From: an uncultured Collinsella sp.
GTDB taxonomy: Bacteria; Actinomycetota; Coriobacteriia; Coriobacteriales; Coriobacteriaceae
Assembly (NCBI GenBank): GCA_959602875.1
Contig: CAUGVQ010000017.1
Coordinates: 1-27,140 of the forward strand
DNA: 27,140 bases
Direction of reading: 5' to 3'
The translations under genes were made by a program, and so were the position numbers. Of this stretch, positions 1 through 7,817 are shown one piece after another. How positions within the stretch are numbered: the stretch's first letter is position 1; the number at the start of each line of letters is the position of its first letter. The notes under the pieces were generated by a model that was not told the DNA's origin, searched no databases, and saw only the letters and a program-made list of their open reading frames with translations.

Positions 1-675
1 TCGGTGGGCGAGGAGGAGCATCCCTTCTCCCGTGAGCTCTGCGGTGGCACGCATGCGCGCAACACCGCTGAGATCGGACTATTCCGTATTACCTCCGAGT
101 CGTCGACGGGCTCCAACGTGCGTCGCATCGAGGCTGTAGCTAGTGAGGGCGCTATTGCCTATCTCGATGAGCGTGCTCGCATCCTTGCCGATACCGCGTT
201 TGAGCTGAAGTGTCGCGTCGACGAGGTTCCCGCACGTCTCTCCTCCCTTCAGGATACGCTGCGTGCCACCGAGCAGAAGCTTAAGGCAGCGCTCACTGGT
301 GGCTCCTCTGATGCTATCTCGCAGGCTATCGACAGTGCTGCAGATATGGGCGCCTACAAGCTCGTCGTCGCTGAGCTCAAGGGTCTCGAGGCGGCAGATC
401 TCCGTAACGTCTGGGATACCATCCGCCAGAAGGTAGCGGGTCCTGTGGCGTGCGTGCTCGCAACCGTGACGAGCAAGGGTCAGCCTGCGCTTCTTGCCGG
501 TGCAACCGATGAGGCCGTTGCCGCTGGTTTTAAGGCGGGCGACGTCATTAAGAAGATCGCACCGCTCGTTGGCGGTGGTGGTGGCGGTCGGCCCACGATG
601 GCGCAGGCCGGCGGCAAGAACCCCGCGGGTATTGCCGACGCACTTGCTGCGGCGCGTGCCGAGCTCGGCGCGTAA
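1..675 (+). CDS. alaS: Alanyl-tRNA synthetase, C-terminal part (5' end outside window)
   Basis: This is the last ~224 codons of alanyl-tRNA synthetase, which charges tRNA-Ala in the cytoplasm. The frame is open from the first base, so no start is visible. Near the beginning is the ELCGGTH motif of the editing (SAD) domain, whose Cys and His help bind zinc. A helical linker follows, then the C-terminal DHHA1 domain with its glycine run and the RPTMAQAGG-type motif that is highly conserved in AlaRS. The coding region ends in TAA and is followed directly by a rho-independent terminator. The identification is secure; only the aminoacylation domain is missing, because of the window edge. Confidence 0.96.
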   Translation, partial: SVGEEEHPFSRELCGGTHARNTAEIGLFRITSESSTGSNVRRIEAVASEGAIAYLDERARILADTAFELKCRVDEVPARLSSLQDTLRATEQKLKAALTGGSSDAISQAIDSAADMGAYKLVVAELKGLEAADLRNVWDTIRQKVAGPVACVLATVTSKGQPALLAGATDEAVAAGFKAGDVIKKIAPLVGGGGGGRPTMAQAGGKNPAGIADALAAARAELGA

Positions 676-686
676 CAGGTCGTTAC

Positions 687-715
687 GGGGCGGTCCCTTG
701 GGCCGCCCTCTTTTT
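687..715 (+). terminator. Rho-independent terminator after alaS
   Basis: GGGCGG (688-693) pairs with CCGCCC (703-708), with an inner CCC/GGG pairing, and is followed by five T residues at 711-715. It starts 12 bases after the alaS stop codon. It should end most alaS transcripts, although ruvX begins only 22 bases further on, so read-through may help feed ruvX. Confidence 0.8.
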
Positions 716-737
716 CTTGAAAGGTTCAGGTGCGTTT

Positions 738-1154
738 ATGGTCGCCATGGCGCTCGATATTGGTGAGAAGCGCGTGGGAATCGCGGTCTCGGACTCCTCG
801 GGTCGCATCGCATCACCTGTCAAAGTGCTGCCTGCCTCGGAGGTGCTTTCCTTAGCCCGGCCCTTCAGGCTTCTTATCGAGGACTTTGAGCCCGAGGTCT
901 TGGTTTGCGGAAGGCCCATGACGTTAGCGGGGGAGAGGGGCCCTCAAGCCGAGCGTATTGAGGAGCAAGCGCTCGCTATCGGTCGAGCGGCCCAGCTTCC
1001 CGTCGAGTTTGTAGACGAGCGACTCTCTTCTTCGGAAGCCAAACGCATCTTGCGTGAGCAGGGGTTGAACGAGAAGGCCATGCGCGGCAAGGTCGACATG
1101 GTCGCGGCGAGCCTCTTTCTGCAGACCTGGCTCGATGCCCGCTCTGCAAATTGA
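738..1154 (+). CDS. ruvX: RuvX/YqgF family Holliday junction resolvase-like nuclease
   Basis: This 138-residue protein belongs to the YqgF/RuvX family, RNase H-fold nucleases linked to pre-16S rRNA 5' end maturation and Holliday junction resolution. Visible family motifs are ALDIGEKRVGIAVSD at the N terminus (first catalytic Asp), VCGRPMTLAGERG in the middle, VDERLSSSEA with the second acidic site, and KVDMVAAS near the C terminus with the last Asp. Its length is typical. I chose the ATG at 738; a TTG at 717 would extend it but lies in the terminator tail, and an ATG at 747 is also possible. The alaS-ruvX-mltG order is common in Gram-positive bacteria and supports the call. Confidence 0.93.
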   Translation: MVAMALDIGEKRVGIAVSDSSGRIASPVKVLPASEVLSLARPFRLLIEDFEPEVLVCGRPMTLAGERGPQAERIEEQALAIGRAAQLPVEFVDERLSSSEAKRILREQGLNEKAMRGKVDMVAASLFLQTWLDARSAN

Positions 1155-1228
1155 GGCTGTTTGGATTAGCTCGCTTCGCATCTTGCAGTCCTTGACCTTT
1201 GTTGAAACCCTCAAGGTTCGATGAAAGG

Positions 1229-1258
1229 TTTAAGGTTATTCCGGATATACGCTACACT
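1229..1258 (+). promoter_or_regulatory. Possible promoter for the mltG gene set
   Basis: TACACT at 1253-1258 resembles a -10 box and lies 50 bases before the mltG start. The best -35 candidate, TTTAAG at 1229-1234, is 18 bases upstream and weak. The 153-base gap after ruvX makes a promoter here reasonable, but the boxes are only partial matches. Confidence 0.3.
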
Positions 1259-1307
1259 GGTCGTTGGAAAAACGTGTACGTATCCGATACGACCAAAAGG
1301 GGAGACC

Positions 1308-2543
1308 GTGCCCATCGATAACCAGAACACCCCTCGCCACGCCCGGCCTGCGGCAAGCCGTCCTCAGGGCACGCGCTTCCGCAGCGCTCAGAGCGCTTCG
1401 TCGAGCTCCAGCTATCGTCCCTCATCGTATTCCCGTACGGGCGGGAGCCATTCCTCCTCGCGCGTTCAGCCCGCCTATGCGCGTCGTTCCGCTGCACCTA
1501 AGAAAACCTCGCCCGTTCCGGTGATCATCGTGGTCGTAGTCGCAATCGCAATCGTCGCGGCCTTCCTCCTGTTCGCTCTCCCCGCCATCACCAACCTGTT
1601 TATGGGTGGATCTGACGAGCCCCAGGTCGAGGCCGGTATTGAGGTCCAGGTCAACATTCCTGAGGGCGCATCTGGCGACCAGATCGCCAGCATCCTCTCC
1701 GAGGCTGGCGTTATCCCCGATCCCAAGACGTATTACGCCGAGGTGAAGGCTCAAAACGCCGACACCTCTCTCAAGCCCGGCGATTATCTCTTCACCACGC
1801 TTGAGGACCCTGCGGATGTCGTCGCCCAGCTGGTCTCGGGCCCCAACGTTGAGGGTACTTCTGTGACTATCGCCGAGGGTCTGACGACCGCGCAAACCGC
1901 CGCACGCGTCGAGGAGGCCTACGGTATCTCTTCTGACGACTTCCTCGCCCAGGCGAAGGCATCCAACTACGTTGCTGATTACCCGTTCCTCGAGGGCGTT
2001 GCCGACGATTCGCTCGAGGGCTACCTCTATCCCAAGACCTATTCGTTCACCTCGACGCCTACGGCCGATCAGGTTATCCGCGCCATGCTCGACCAGTTCG
2101 AGCTCGAGGTCGCTTCCCTTGACTTCGACTCCGCTCGTGCGACCATCCAGGAGCGCTACGGGGTGGAGATGAGCGATTACGACTTCATCAACCTTGCCTC
2201 TATCGTCGAGCGCGAGGGTCTTACCGCCGAGCAGCGCGGTAAGGTCGCCTCCACGTTCTACAACCGTTTCGAGGCGGGCATGCCGCTTCAGAGCGACGCA
2301 ACGATGATGTACGTCACCGGTGGTGCCGTAACGGCGGACGACCTTGACCAGGAGAGCCCGTACAACTCCTATAAGAACCAGGGGCTCCCGCCGACGCCCA
2401 TCTGCTCGCCCTCGCTCGAGTCTATTGAGGCCACGCTTAATCCGCCTGAGACGGATTATCTCTACTTCTTCATTACGACCGAAGACGAATGGTTCTCGGA
2501 GACCTATGACGGGCACCTTGCCGCCATCGAGGAGAACCGCTGA
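1308..2543 (+). CDS. mltG: Endolytic murein transglycosylase MltG (YceG-like)
   Basis: This 411-residue membrane-anchored protein cleaves nascent peptidoglycan glycan strands and helps end their growth. I set the start at the GTG at 1308, preceded by AAAAGGGGAG; an upstream in-frame start at 1221 would lack this site and add unlike sequence. The first ~65 residues are Ser/Arg/Pro-rich and probably cytoplasmic. A single transmembrane helix follows (about 70-92, rich in Val, Ile and Ala), then the extracellular YceG region. ASIVERE contains the likely catalytic Glu (about residue 301), followed by YNRF, the LQSDATMMY region, SPYNSYKNQGLPP and a C-terminal YLYFF segment, all in family order. The stop is one base from the next gene. 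Confidence 0.95.
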   Translation: MPIDNQNTPRHARPAASRPQGTRFRSAQSASSSSSYRPSSYSRTGGSHSSSRVQPAYARRSAAPKKTSPVPVIIVVVVAIAIVAAFLLFALPAITNLFMGGSDEPQVEAGIEVQVNIPEGASGDQIASILSEAGVIPDPKTYYAEVKAQNADTSLKPGDYLFTTLEDPADVVAQLVSGPNVEGTSVTIAEGLTTAQTAARVEEAYGISSDDFLAQAKASNYVADYPFLEGVADDSLEGYLYPKTYSFTSTPTADQVIRAMLDQFELEVASLDFDSARATIQERYGVEMSDYDFINLASIVEREGLTAEQRGKVASTFYNRFEAGMPLQSDATMMYVTGGAVTADDLDQESPYNSYKNQGLPPTPICSPSLESIEATLNPPETDYLYFFITTEDEWFSETYDGHLAAIEENR

Positions 2544-2544
2544 T

Positions 2545-3042
2545 ATGTCCCTGTTCGCACCCGATCGTTACGTTGCGCGCGTTGAGCTCATCGACCTCGA
2601 TGAGCTCTGGCGTTCTGGTAAACGGGCCATCCTGCTCGACCGCGACAACACGCTGGTTCCTCGCGACCGCCACGATGCACCAGAGTCGGTGGCCGCTTGG
2701 CTCGACGCCGCTCGCGAGCGCGGATTCTCACTTTACATGGTCTCCAACAACTGGCATAAGGACCAGGTAGAGCGTTCCGCACGTGAGCTTGGCCTTAAGG
2801 CTATCTGCTTTGCCTGCAAGCCGCTTCCCTTTGCGCTCGACCGTGCACTTAAGCACCTCGGAGTTGCGCGTGATGAGGCCGTCATGGTCGGCGACCAGCT
2901 CTACACCGATGTGTGGGCGGGAAACTTCGCTGGTATCGACAGCATCTTGGTGAAGCCGCAGACAACGGTCGATCTTTGGTACACGCATATCTTCCGCATC
3001 TTTGAGCGGCGCGCGCTGAAAAACGTTCCTTGCGAGGAGTAG
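2545..3042 (+). CDS. yqeG: YqeG-family HAD phosphatase (HAD subfamily IIIA)
   Basis: This 165-residue protein is of the YqeG/phosphatidylglycerophosphatase-like HAD family. The HAD motifs are clear: LLDRDNTLV carries the nucleophile Asp and the general-acid Asp, SNN is motif II, KPLP carries the motif III Lys, and GDQLYTD is motif IV with the Mg2+-binding Asp residues. The true substrate of bacterial YqeG proteins is not well settled, so I call only the family. It starts one base after the mltG stop, which indicates one transcript. Longer upstream frames are out-of-phase overlap with mltG, so the ATG at 2545 is the sensible start. Confidence 0.9.
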   Translation: MSLFAPDRYVARVELIDLDELWRSGKRAILLDRDNTLVPRDRHDAPESVAAWLDAARERGFSLYMVSNNWHKDQVERSARELGLKAICFACKPLPFALDRALKHLGVARDEAVMVGDQLYTDVWAGNFAGIDSILVKPQTTVDLWYTHIFRIFERRALKNVPCEE

Positions 3043-3045
3043 GGG

Positions 3046-3615
3046 ATGTGCGCGGAGGTCGAGCGAGCTCCTGAGGGACGCGAGGGCTCGTTCGTCAAAC
3101 ATGGCTGCGACCATATCTTCTTTATCGGCTTCTTGGGAGCTGGTAAGTCCACCTTGGCCCGTAACCTGGGTGATATGTTCCATCGCCCCTTTGTCGACAC
3201 CGATCGACTCGTTGAACGACGGTGTGGTAGGTCAATCGCGCGCATCTTTCGTGAGGAGGGCGAGGCATCGTTTCGCAAGCGTGAGACCGCGGTTCTGAGA
3301 AGTCTCAAGAGCGAACAGAGTCTACTTGTTTCCTGCGGCGGTGGCATCGTCGAGACGCCGGAGAATATCGATATCATGCACGCCATGGGTACGGTGGTCT
3401 ACCTTGAGGGGGATCTCTCCGATTCATTGCGGCAGATTCGTTCGGTCGCAGCGCGCCCCGATTTCAAGTCGCGCGCCCATGCGGCGAGGCTCTTCGATCA
3501 TCGCCGTCCACTGTATGTAGGCGCTGCTGACCTGACGCTCGACATTCGGGGTAAAACGTTCGAAGATGTTTCCTACTTGTGTGCAGAGATGCTTTTGGAG
3601 CGTGGTCTTATATGA
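3046..3615 (+). CDS. aroK: Shikimate kinase (stand-alone copy)
   Basis: This 189-residue protein would phosphorylate shikimate to shikimate-3-phosphate with ATP. A ~20-residue N-terminal extension precedes the kinase core. The Walker A motif GFLGAGKST is at 28-36, the DTD pair at 51-53, the shikimate-binding Arg in SFRKRE at about 77, CGGGIV around 97-102, the lid Arg in ARP at about 137, and the RRPLY motif near 153-157. All key residues look present, though the lid between RP and RRPLY is a few residues shorter than in E. coli AroK. It follows yqeG after 3 bases with a GGAG site and overlaps the next gene by ATGA. A second shikimate kinase domain lies at 15506-16810, so this copy may be redundant. 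Confidence 0.9.
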   Translation: MCAEVERAPEGREGSFVKHGCDHIFFIGFLGAGKSTLARNLGDMFHRPFVDTDRLVERRCGRSIARIFREEGEASFRKRETAVLRSLKSEQSLLVSCGGGIVETPENIDIMHAMGTVVYLEGDLSDSLRQIRSVAARPDFKSRAHAARLFDHRRPLYVGAADLTLDIRGKTFEDVSYLCAEMLLERGLI

Positions 3616-4721
3616 CGGTAAAACGACTCGTATTGAACTTCGGCGGTCGAAGTGTTGACTTTCGTATCGGTCCCGACGCGCTGAGTGAGTTCAGCCGTAT
3701 CTCGCGCGGTGTTGTCGGACGGCCCGTCCGAGCGTTTGTGGTCGAAGACCCCGCGCTTCCCCAAGAGGTTTCCACGCGCATTGCGCACGAGCTTATCGAT
3801 GCCGGCTTCAAGATCGAACGGTGGCAGGCGCCTGCAGCTGCATCGATCACGTTTGAGGTCATCAGCGAGGTGCTGGCGTTGCTCGGATCAGCTCGGGTCA
3901 CCGCAGACGATGTTATCGTGGCGGCGGGTGGCGTTCGCGTGACGTCGCTCGGTGCGTACGTTGCGCGTCTTTGGTGCGGGTCCACACCCTGCGTGCTTCT
4001 TCCCACTGACCTTGAGGGCATGGTTTGCGCCGCCACCGCATCCGATCCGATCGATGTGGCTGGCACCGAGGGGCACGTGCTGCTTCGCCCGGAGCCGTCC
4101 ATGGTGTTCTGCGACGTATCACTGCTCAGCGGGGATCCTGAGCCCGCCGGCAACGTCTTGCTTCTGGGCGCAGCGCTCGCCGACAGCAAGCGCTCCTGGG
4201 ACCGTCTCAAAGATCATGCCGCAAAGATTGGAGAGGGTGACCCCGTTGCCATCGTTGATGCCGTCTGCAATGCGCAGACTTGCCGGCGCAGTGTCGTTGC
4301 ATCCGCAAATCCGTCTGCTCGCCACGCTCTCTCCTTTGGCGTGACTACCGCCCGCGCGCTTCGAGCGTGTCTTGCGCGCAGAAACGTCTCAGCCCCCTGG
4401 TGGCCGCTTCTTGCCGAGGGCATGCGCTTTGAGGCGCGCCTCGCCACTGAGGCGGGAAAGTTTTCCGTCGAGGAAGTATTTGCGCTCGATGACGCGTTGG
4501 AGGACCTCGGTGTTGAGGAACTCGCATTCGATATTGATGTGGAAGAATTCCTAAAGGCTCTTGAGGAGGAGAATGCGCGCTGGTCCAACCGTTTGTTCTT
4601 TGCACTCCCCAAGGGCTTTGGCTCCATCCGCCTTGTCAACGTAGATGACGAGGTGCTTCGTCGTCACGCGGAGGCGTACCTCGCATCTCGCGCCGAGCTG
4701 TTAGAAGATGCTGAGCAGTAA
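3612..4721 (+). CDS. 3-dehydroquinate synthase-like protein lacking catalytic residues (probable pseudoenzyme)
   Basis: This 369-residue protein has exactly the same length as the intact AroB at 20418-21527 and aligns with it end to end by pattern, but its active-site motifs are gone. The NAD-binding GGGVTGD of AroB is AAGGVRVTS here (104-112). The PTSLLAMVDSSVGGK stretch is PTDLEGMVCAATASD, losing the Lys. The GCGEVIKH segment with the first zinc ligand is replaced by LLLGAALADSK. NFGHSIGHAIE is LSFGVTTARALRA (240-252), losing both His. The third zinc ligand His is also absent. No stop or frameshift breaks the frame, and it is coupled to aroK by an ATGA overlap. Dehydroquinate synthase activity is very unlikely; any present role is unknown. 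Position after aroK supports descent from aroB. Confidence 0.8.
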   Translation: MTVKRLVLNFGGRSVDFRIGPDALSEFSRISRGVVGRPVRAFVVEDPALPQEVSTRIAHELIDAGFKIERWQAPAAASITFEVISEVLALLGSARVTADDVIVAAGGVRVTSLGAYVARLWCGSTPCVLLPTDLEGMVCAATASDPIDVAGTEGHVLLRPEPSMVFCDVSLLSGDPEPAGNVLLLGAALADSKRSWDRLKDHAAKIGEGDPVAIVDAVCNAQTCRRSVVASANPSARHALSFGVTTARALRACLARRNVSAPWWPLLAEGMRFEARLATEAGKFSVEEVFALDDALEDLGVEELAFDIDVEEFLKALEEENARWSNRLFFALPKGFGSIRLVNVDDEVLRRHAEAYLASRAELLEDAEQ

Positions 4722-4755
4722 CTTATAACCTAGCCGATAATCTGGAGGAGATCAT

Positions 4756-5886
4756 ATGACTGAGATCATGAACGGGCCCGCTGGTCGTATTGCTCGCGTG
4801 CGCACCCTTATGGAGGAGCGCGGCTACGACGCCGTGATCATTCGCGACGAGGCAAATCTCCGCTGGCTCACGGGTGCCGAGGGCGTTTTTGACTTTACCG
4901 GTGAGCTCCCGCACTGCGCCTTCATCTCTCGTTCGAGCGCCTATCTGCATACTGACTCTCGCTATTTCAACAGCTTTGAGGAGCATATGCCCGAGGGTCA
5001 TGAGTGGAAGCTCGACATGGATGGTTTCGACATCCCCAAATGGGTTGCCGACCACGCGTGCCTTGAGCGCTGCCGCGTCATTGCGGTCGAGGACACCATG
5101 GAGCTCGCCTTTTACAACGGGCTTACGCGTGCGATCGAGGATGCGTCTCTTTGCTGCGGCATAGCCCTGATGCACGGTGACCTCCGTCAGATGCGCGCCA
5201 TCAAGGACGCCGAGGAAATCGAACTCATGCGCCGCGCGCAGGCTATCACCGATGCCGCGTTTGCGCATATGCTCGAGTTTATCAAGCCCGGTCTTACTGA
5301 GAAGGAGATCAAGCTTGAGCTCGAGAACTACATGTACGCCCAGGGCGCTGACGGGCTCGCCTTTGGCACCATCGTCGCTTCCGGCCCCAACACCGCCAAT
5401 CCGCACGCCATTCCTTCGGACCGCGTGGTCGAGAAGGGTGATTTCGTCCTTATGGATTACGGCGCGCGCCTTGGTGACTACGATTCCGATATGACGCGCA
5501 CCATCGTTCTGGGCGAGCCGACCGAGGAGCAGCGCAAGATCTACGACCTTGTCCAGCACGCGCACGAGGAGTGCGTCCGTGCTATCCACGGCGGCGTCGA
5601 TGGCAAGGACATACACGAGCTTTCGGTCAAGATCATCTCCGACGCGGGCTACGGCGACTATTACGGTCATGGACTTGGCCACGGTGTCGGTATCGATATC
5701 CATGAGCTGCCCAATTTCGGTCGTCGCAGCAATAGGGTGGAAGCAGGCGCCGTCATCACCGTCGAGCCGGGCGTTTACCTCCCCGGTGTGGGCGGCGTGC
5801 GTCTTGAGGACTACGGTGTGGTCACCGAGGACGGCTTTGAGCCCTTCACCACGAGCCCGCATGAGCTGCAGATTATCGACTGCTAA
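4756..5886 (+). CDS. pepP: Xaa-Pro peptidase, M24 family (aminopeptidase P/prolidase type)
   Basis: This 376-residue M24-family metallopeptidase probably removes residues from peptides with proline in second place, or splits Xaa-Pro dipeptides, in the cytoplasm. The N-terminal creatinase-like domain covers about 1-145 and the pita-bread catalytic domain the rest. The five metal ligands are visible in the usual order: Asp234 in MDYG, Asp245 in DSDMTRT, His309 in GHGLGHGVG, Glu337 in TVEPGVY and Glu351 in VRLEDYG. GGAGGA about 8 bases before the ATG sets the start. It is directly upstream of the efp region, a common Gram-positive arrangement. PepP and PepQ cannot be separated from sequence alone. 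Confidence 0.93.
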   Translation: MTEIMNGPAGRIARVRTLMEERGYDAVIIRDEANLRWLTGAEGVFDFTGELPHCAFISRSSAYLHTDSRYFNSFEEHMPEGHEWKLDMDGFDIPKWVADHACLERCRVIAVEDTMELAFYNGLTRAIEDASLCCGIALMHGDLRQMRAIKDAEEIELMRRAQAITDAAFAHMLEFIKPGLTEKEIKLELENYMYAQGADGLAFGTIVASGPNTANPHAIPSDRVVEKGDFVLMDYGARLGDYDSDMTRTIVLGEPTEEQRKIYDLVQHAHEECVRAIHGGVDGKDIHELSVKIISDAGYGDYYGHGLGHGVGIDIHELPNFGRRSNRVEAGAVITVEPGVYLPGVGGVRLEDYGVVTEDGFEPFTTSPHELQIIDC

Positions 5887-5911
5887 CGCGTTTTCAGCGT
5901 AAAGGGAGGGT

Positions 5912-6673
5912 ATGACCGTGTTCTGCATGAAATGCGGTGCCGAGCTGGACGAGGGCGCGAAGTTCTGCAACGTCTGCGGTGCGCGCGTCAATCGTGCCAC
6001 GGGCGCGAGTTTTCGAGATTCTAATGGTTTGAGCGGCGACACGGCGCCCAATATGGCGCCCCTGCCTCCCTCGATGCCGCAGGACTACATTCGCTACGAT
6101 GGCTCCCATGCACGATCGGGGGCTGGTAAGGTCGTCGCAATCGTCTGCGGTGTCGCGCTTGTTGCCGTGCTAGCCGCCGGTGGTACCTGGTTTGCACTCA
6201 ACTCTGCCTCTTCGGGCTCCTTAGATTCTGCACCAACAGACGGAGTCGCCGCGGTGTCTGGTGGTGTAGGTGAGGTCTCCTCTGTAGATGGGGAGGGGGA
6301 GGACAAGCCCTCGGCAATTAGTGAGAATGGACAACAAGACGGCCTCGATGAACGTGAAGATGTCGCGACCGATGACGAAGCGTCCTCGCCGGGTCCCGGT
6401 GTGGAGGGTTTTATTCTTCCCGATTCCGATACGCATCTCTATAGCACATCTGAGCTTGAGGGTCTTTCTGATTGGGAACTCTCTATCGCGCGCAACGAGA
6501 TCTACGCCCGTCATGGTCGAACGTTTCAAAACGAGGATCTTCAGGGTTACTTTGAGGCGCAGGATTGGTATACGCCGCTTTACGATCCTGAGGAGTTCGA
6601 CGCCGAGGTGGAGCTCTCGTCTACCGAGATTGCTAACGCGGAGACCATTCGCGCTCTTGAAAACGCCGATTAG
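5912..6673 (+). CDS. Zinc-ribbon, single-pass membrane protein with C-terminal YARHG domain
   Basis: This 253-residue protein has three visible parts. A zinc ribbon at the N terminus carries paired CxxC motifs (Cys5/Cys8 and Cys19/Cys22). One transmembrane helix (about 71-94) is followed by a long acidic, Ser/Gly-rich linker. The C-terminal domain of about 70 residues contains NEIYARHGRTF, the signature of the YARHG domain, followed by YFEAQDWYTP. The zinc ribbon is expected inside the cell and YARHG outside. YARHG is extracellular in many proteins but its role is unclear, so no function is assigned. GGGAGG precedes the ATG and the gene lies 25 bases after pepP, suggesting shared transcription. 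Confidence 0.85.
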   Translation: MTVFCMKCGAELDEGAKFCNVCGARVNRATGASFRDSNGLSGDTAPNMAPLPPSMPQDYIRYDGSHARSGAGKVVAIVCGVALVAVLAAGGTWFALNSASSGSLDSAPTDGVAAVSGGVGEVSSVDGEGEDKPSAISENGQQDGLDEREDVATDDEASSPGPGVEGFILPDSDTHLYSTSELEGLSDWELSIARNEIYARHGRTFQNEDLQGYFEAQDWYTPLYDPEEFDAEVELSSTEIANAETIRALENAD

Positions 6674-6787
6674 CTTAGCTCGGCACGCTTGTCCATCTCC
6701 TCTTTTGTGGTAGCGAGATTCAACCTCGCTGGTAATCTTTCGCTTGTGTAATCGCTCGTCGAGCGCGCGAGGATTCCTGCGAGGTTG

Positions 6788-6793
6788 TATACT
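6788..6793 (+). promoter_or_regulatory. Possible -10 box upstream of efp
   Basis: TATACT matches a -10 box in five of six positions and lies 55 bases before the efp start, in a 174-base gap. I found no convincing -35 box at 16-18 bases upstream. A GCGCCC/GGGCGC inverted repeat (6813-6818 and 6821-6826) lies between this box and the efp ribosome binding site. Confidence 0.35.
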
Positions 6794-6847
6794 ACGTCTG
6801 TATGCAACGTTGGCGCCCTTGGGCGCTCTGATATGGAAAGGCGTTTC

Positions 6848-7411
6848 ATGGCATCCATCACCACCGCTGATTTCAAGAACGGCATCGGCCTGCGCATTAA
6901 GGACAAGGTTTGCACCATTGTCGAGTTCCAGCACGTCAAGCCTGGTAAGGGCGGCGCGTTCGTGCGCTACAAGACCAAGGACCTCAAGACGGGCCGCGTG
7001 GTCGAGCAGACCTGCAACGCCGGTACCAAGTTTGAGAGCGTCACCCTCACCACCACCGAGATGCAGTATCTCTACAACGATGGTGACCACTACTACTTCA
7101 TGAACATGGAGACCTACGACCAGGTGCCCGTTCCCGTCGACTTCATCGGTGACAATGCCAAGTGGCTGAAGGAGAACGACATCTGCCAGCTCCTCTACGC
7201 CGATGACGAGCTTATGGGCGTGAACCCGCCGATGTTCATCGAGGTCGAGATCACCCAGACCGACCCTGGCTTCAAGGGCGATACCGTTCAGGGTTCCACT
7301 AAGCCGGCCACCATTGAGACCGGTGCCGTCATCCAGGTTCCTATGTATCTTAACCAGGGTGAGATCATCAAGGTCGACACGCGTGACGGTAAGTTCGTCA
7401 GCCGCGTCTAG
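6848..7411 (+). CDS. efp: Elongation factor P
   Basis: This 187-residue protein is a full-length EF-P, which binds the ribosome between the P and E sites and relieves stalling at polyproline stretches. The N-terminal KOW-like domain has the tip loop HVKPGKGGAF with the Lys at residue 34, the site that is modified in many bacteria. Two OB-fold domains follow, and the C terminus has the conserved GEIIKVDTRDG..FVSRV ending. The ATG at 6848 has GGAAAGG upstream; a start at 6785 would fall in the promoter-like region. No EF-P-modifying enzyme gene (EpmA, EarP or YmfI type) is in this window, so the modification route cannot be read from context. Confidence 0.97.
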   Translation: MASITTADFKNGIGLRIKDKVCTIVEFQHVKPGKGGAFVRYKTKDLKTGRVVEQTCNAGTKFESVTLTTTEMQYLYNDGDHYYFMNMETYDQVPVPVDFIGDNAKWLKENDICQLLYADDELMGVNPPMFIEVEITQTDPGFKGDTVQGSTKPATIETGAVIQVPMYLNQGEIIKVDTRDGKFVSRV

Positions 7412-7451
7412 TACGTCTCAGACCGTCCCTACCCAAAGATTGGGGGAGTCC

Positions 7452-7814
7452 ATGTCTCACGAGATTATCGTTTCCGGCATCGGCATCGCGCCCGAGGTGC
7501 TTGCCACCATTGTTTCTCGCGCTGTCGAGGAAGTCGAGGGTATCGCTTCGGTGGGGGATAAGAACCTTGCCAGCAACCTCGTCTCCATGTTCTCTACGCG
7601 CAGCGTCTCCACGGCGCCTGCGGTCGAGGCCACGGTTACGGCCGACGACGAGCTCGCCCTTACGGTTCATCTCGTCGTCTTCTTTGGCTACCCCTTCAAG
7701 AAGCTTGCCGAGGTGGTTCGTGAGGCGGTCGTGCACGCTATCGACGCTCAGGTGGGCGTCGGTGTGGCGCGTGTGGACGTCTGCATCGACGGCCTTGTCT
7801 TCCCCAAGGAGTAA
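7452..7814 (+). CDS. Asp23/Gls24 family envelope stress protein
   Basis: This 120-residue protein is of the Asp23/Gls24 (YqhY-like) family. The repeating ISPEVLATIVSRAVEEVEGI-like start, the central block of alternating hydrophobic strands and the C-terminal ARVDVCIDGLVF segment are characteristic. In Bacillus, YqhY sits in the same place between efp and nusB and has been tied to fatty-acid metabolism (acetyl-CoA carboxylase control); this is known for the family and not shown here. A GGGGGAG ribosome binding site lies just upstream of the ATG. It is 40 bases after efp and three bases before nusB, so it is very likely co-transcribed. Confidence 0.85.
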   Translation: MSHEIIVSGIGIAPEVLATIVSRAVEEVEGIASVGDKNLASNLVSMFSTRSVSTAPAVEATVTADDELALTVHLVVFFGYPFKKLAEVVREAVVHAIDAQVGVGVARVDVCIDGLVFPKE

Positions 7815-7817
7815 CGC

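Noticed and set aside
3612..4721. Calling the AroB-like gene a frameshifted pseudogene
   Set aside because: There is no stop or frameshift; the frame is open for the same length as intact AroB, with only residue substitutions.
4723..6051. 442-residue open frame on the - strand across pepP
   Set aside because: It is an antisense shadow; pepP has all metal ligands and a strong ribosome binding site.
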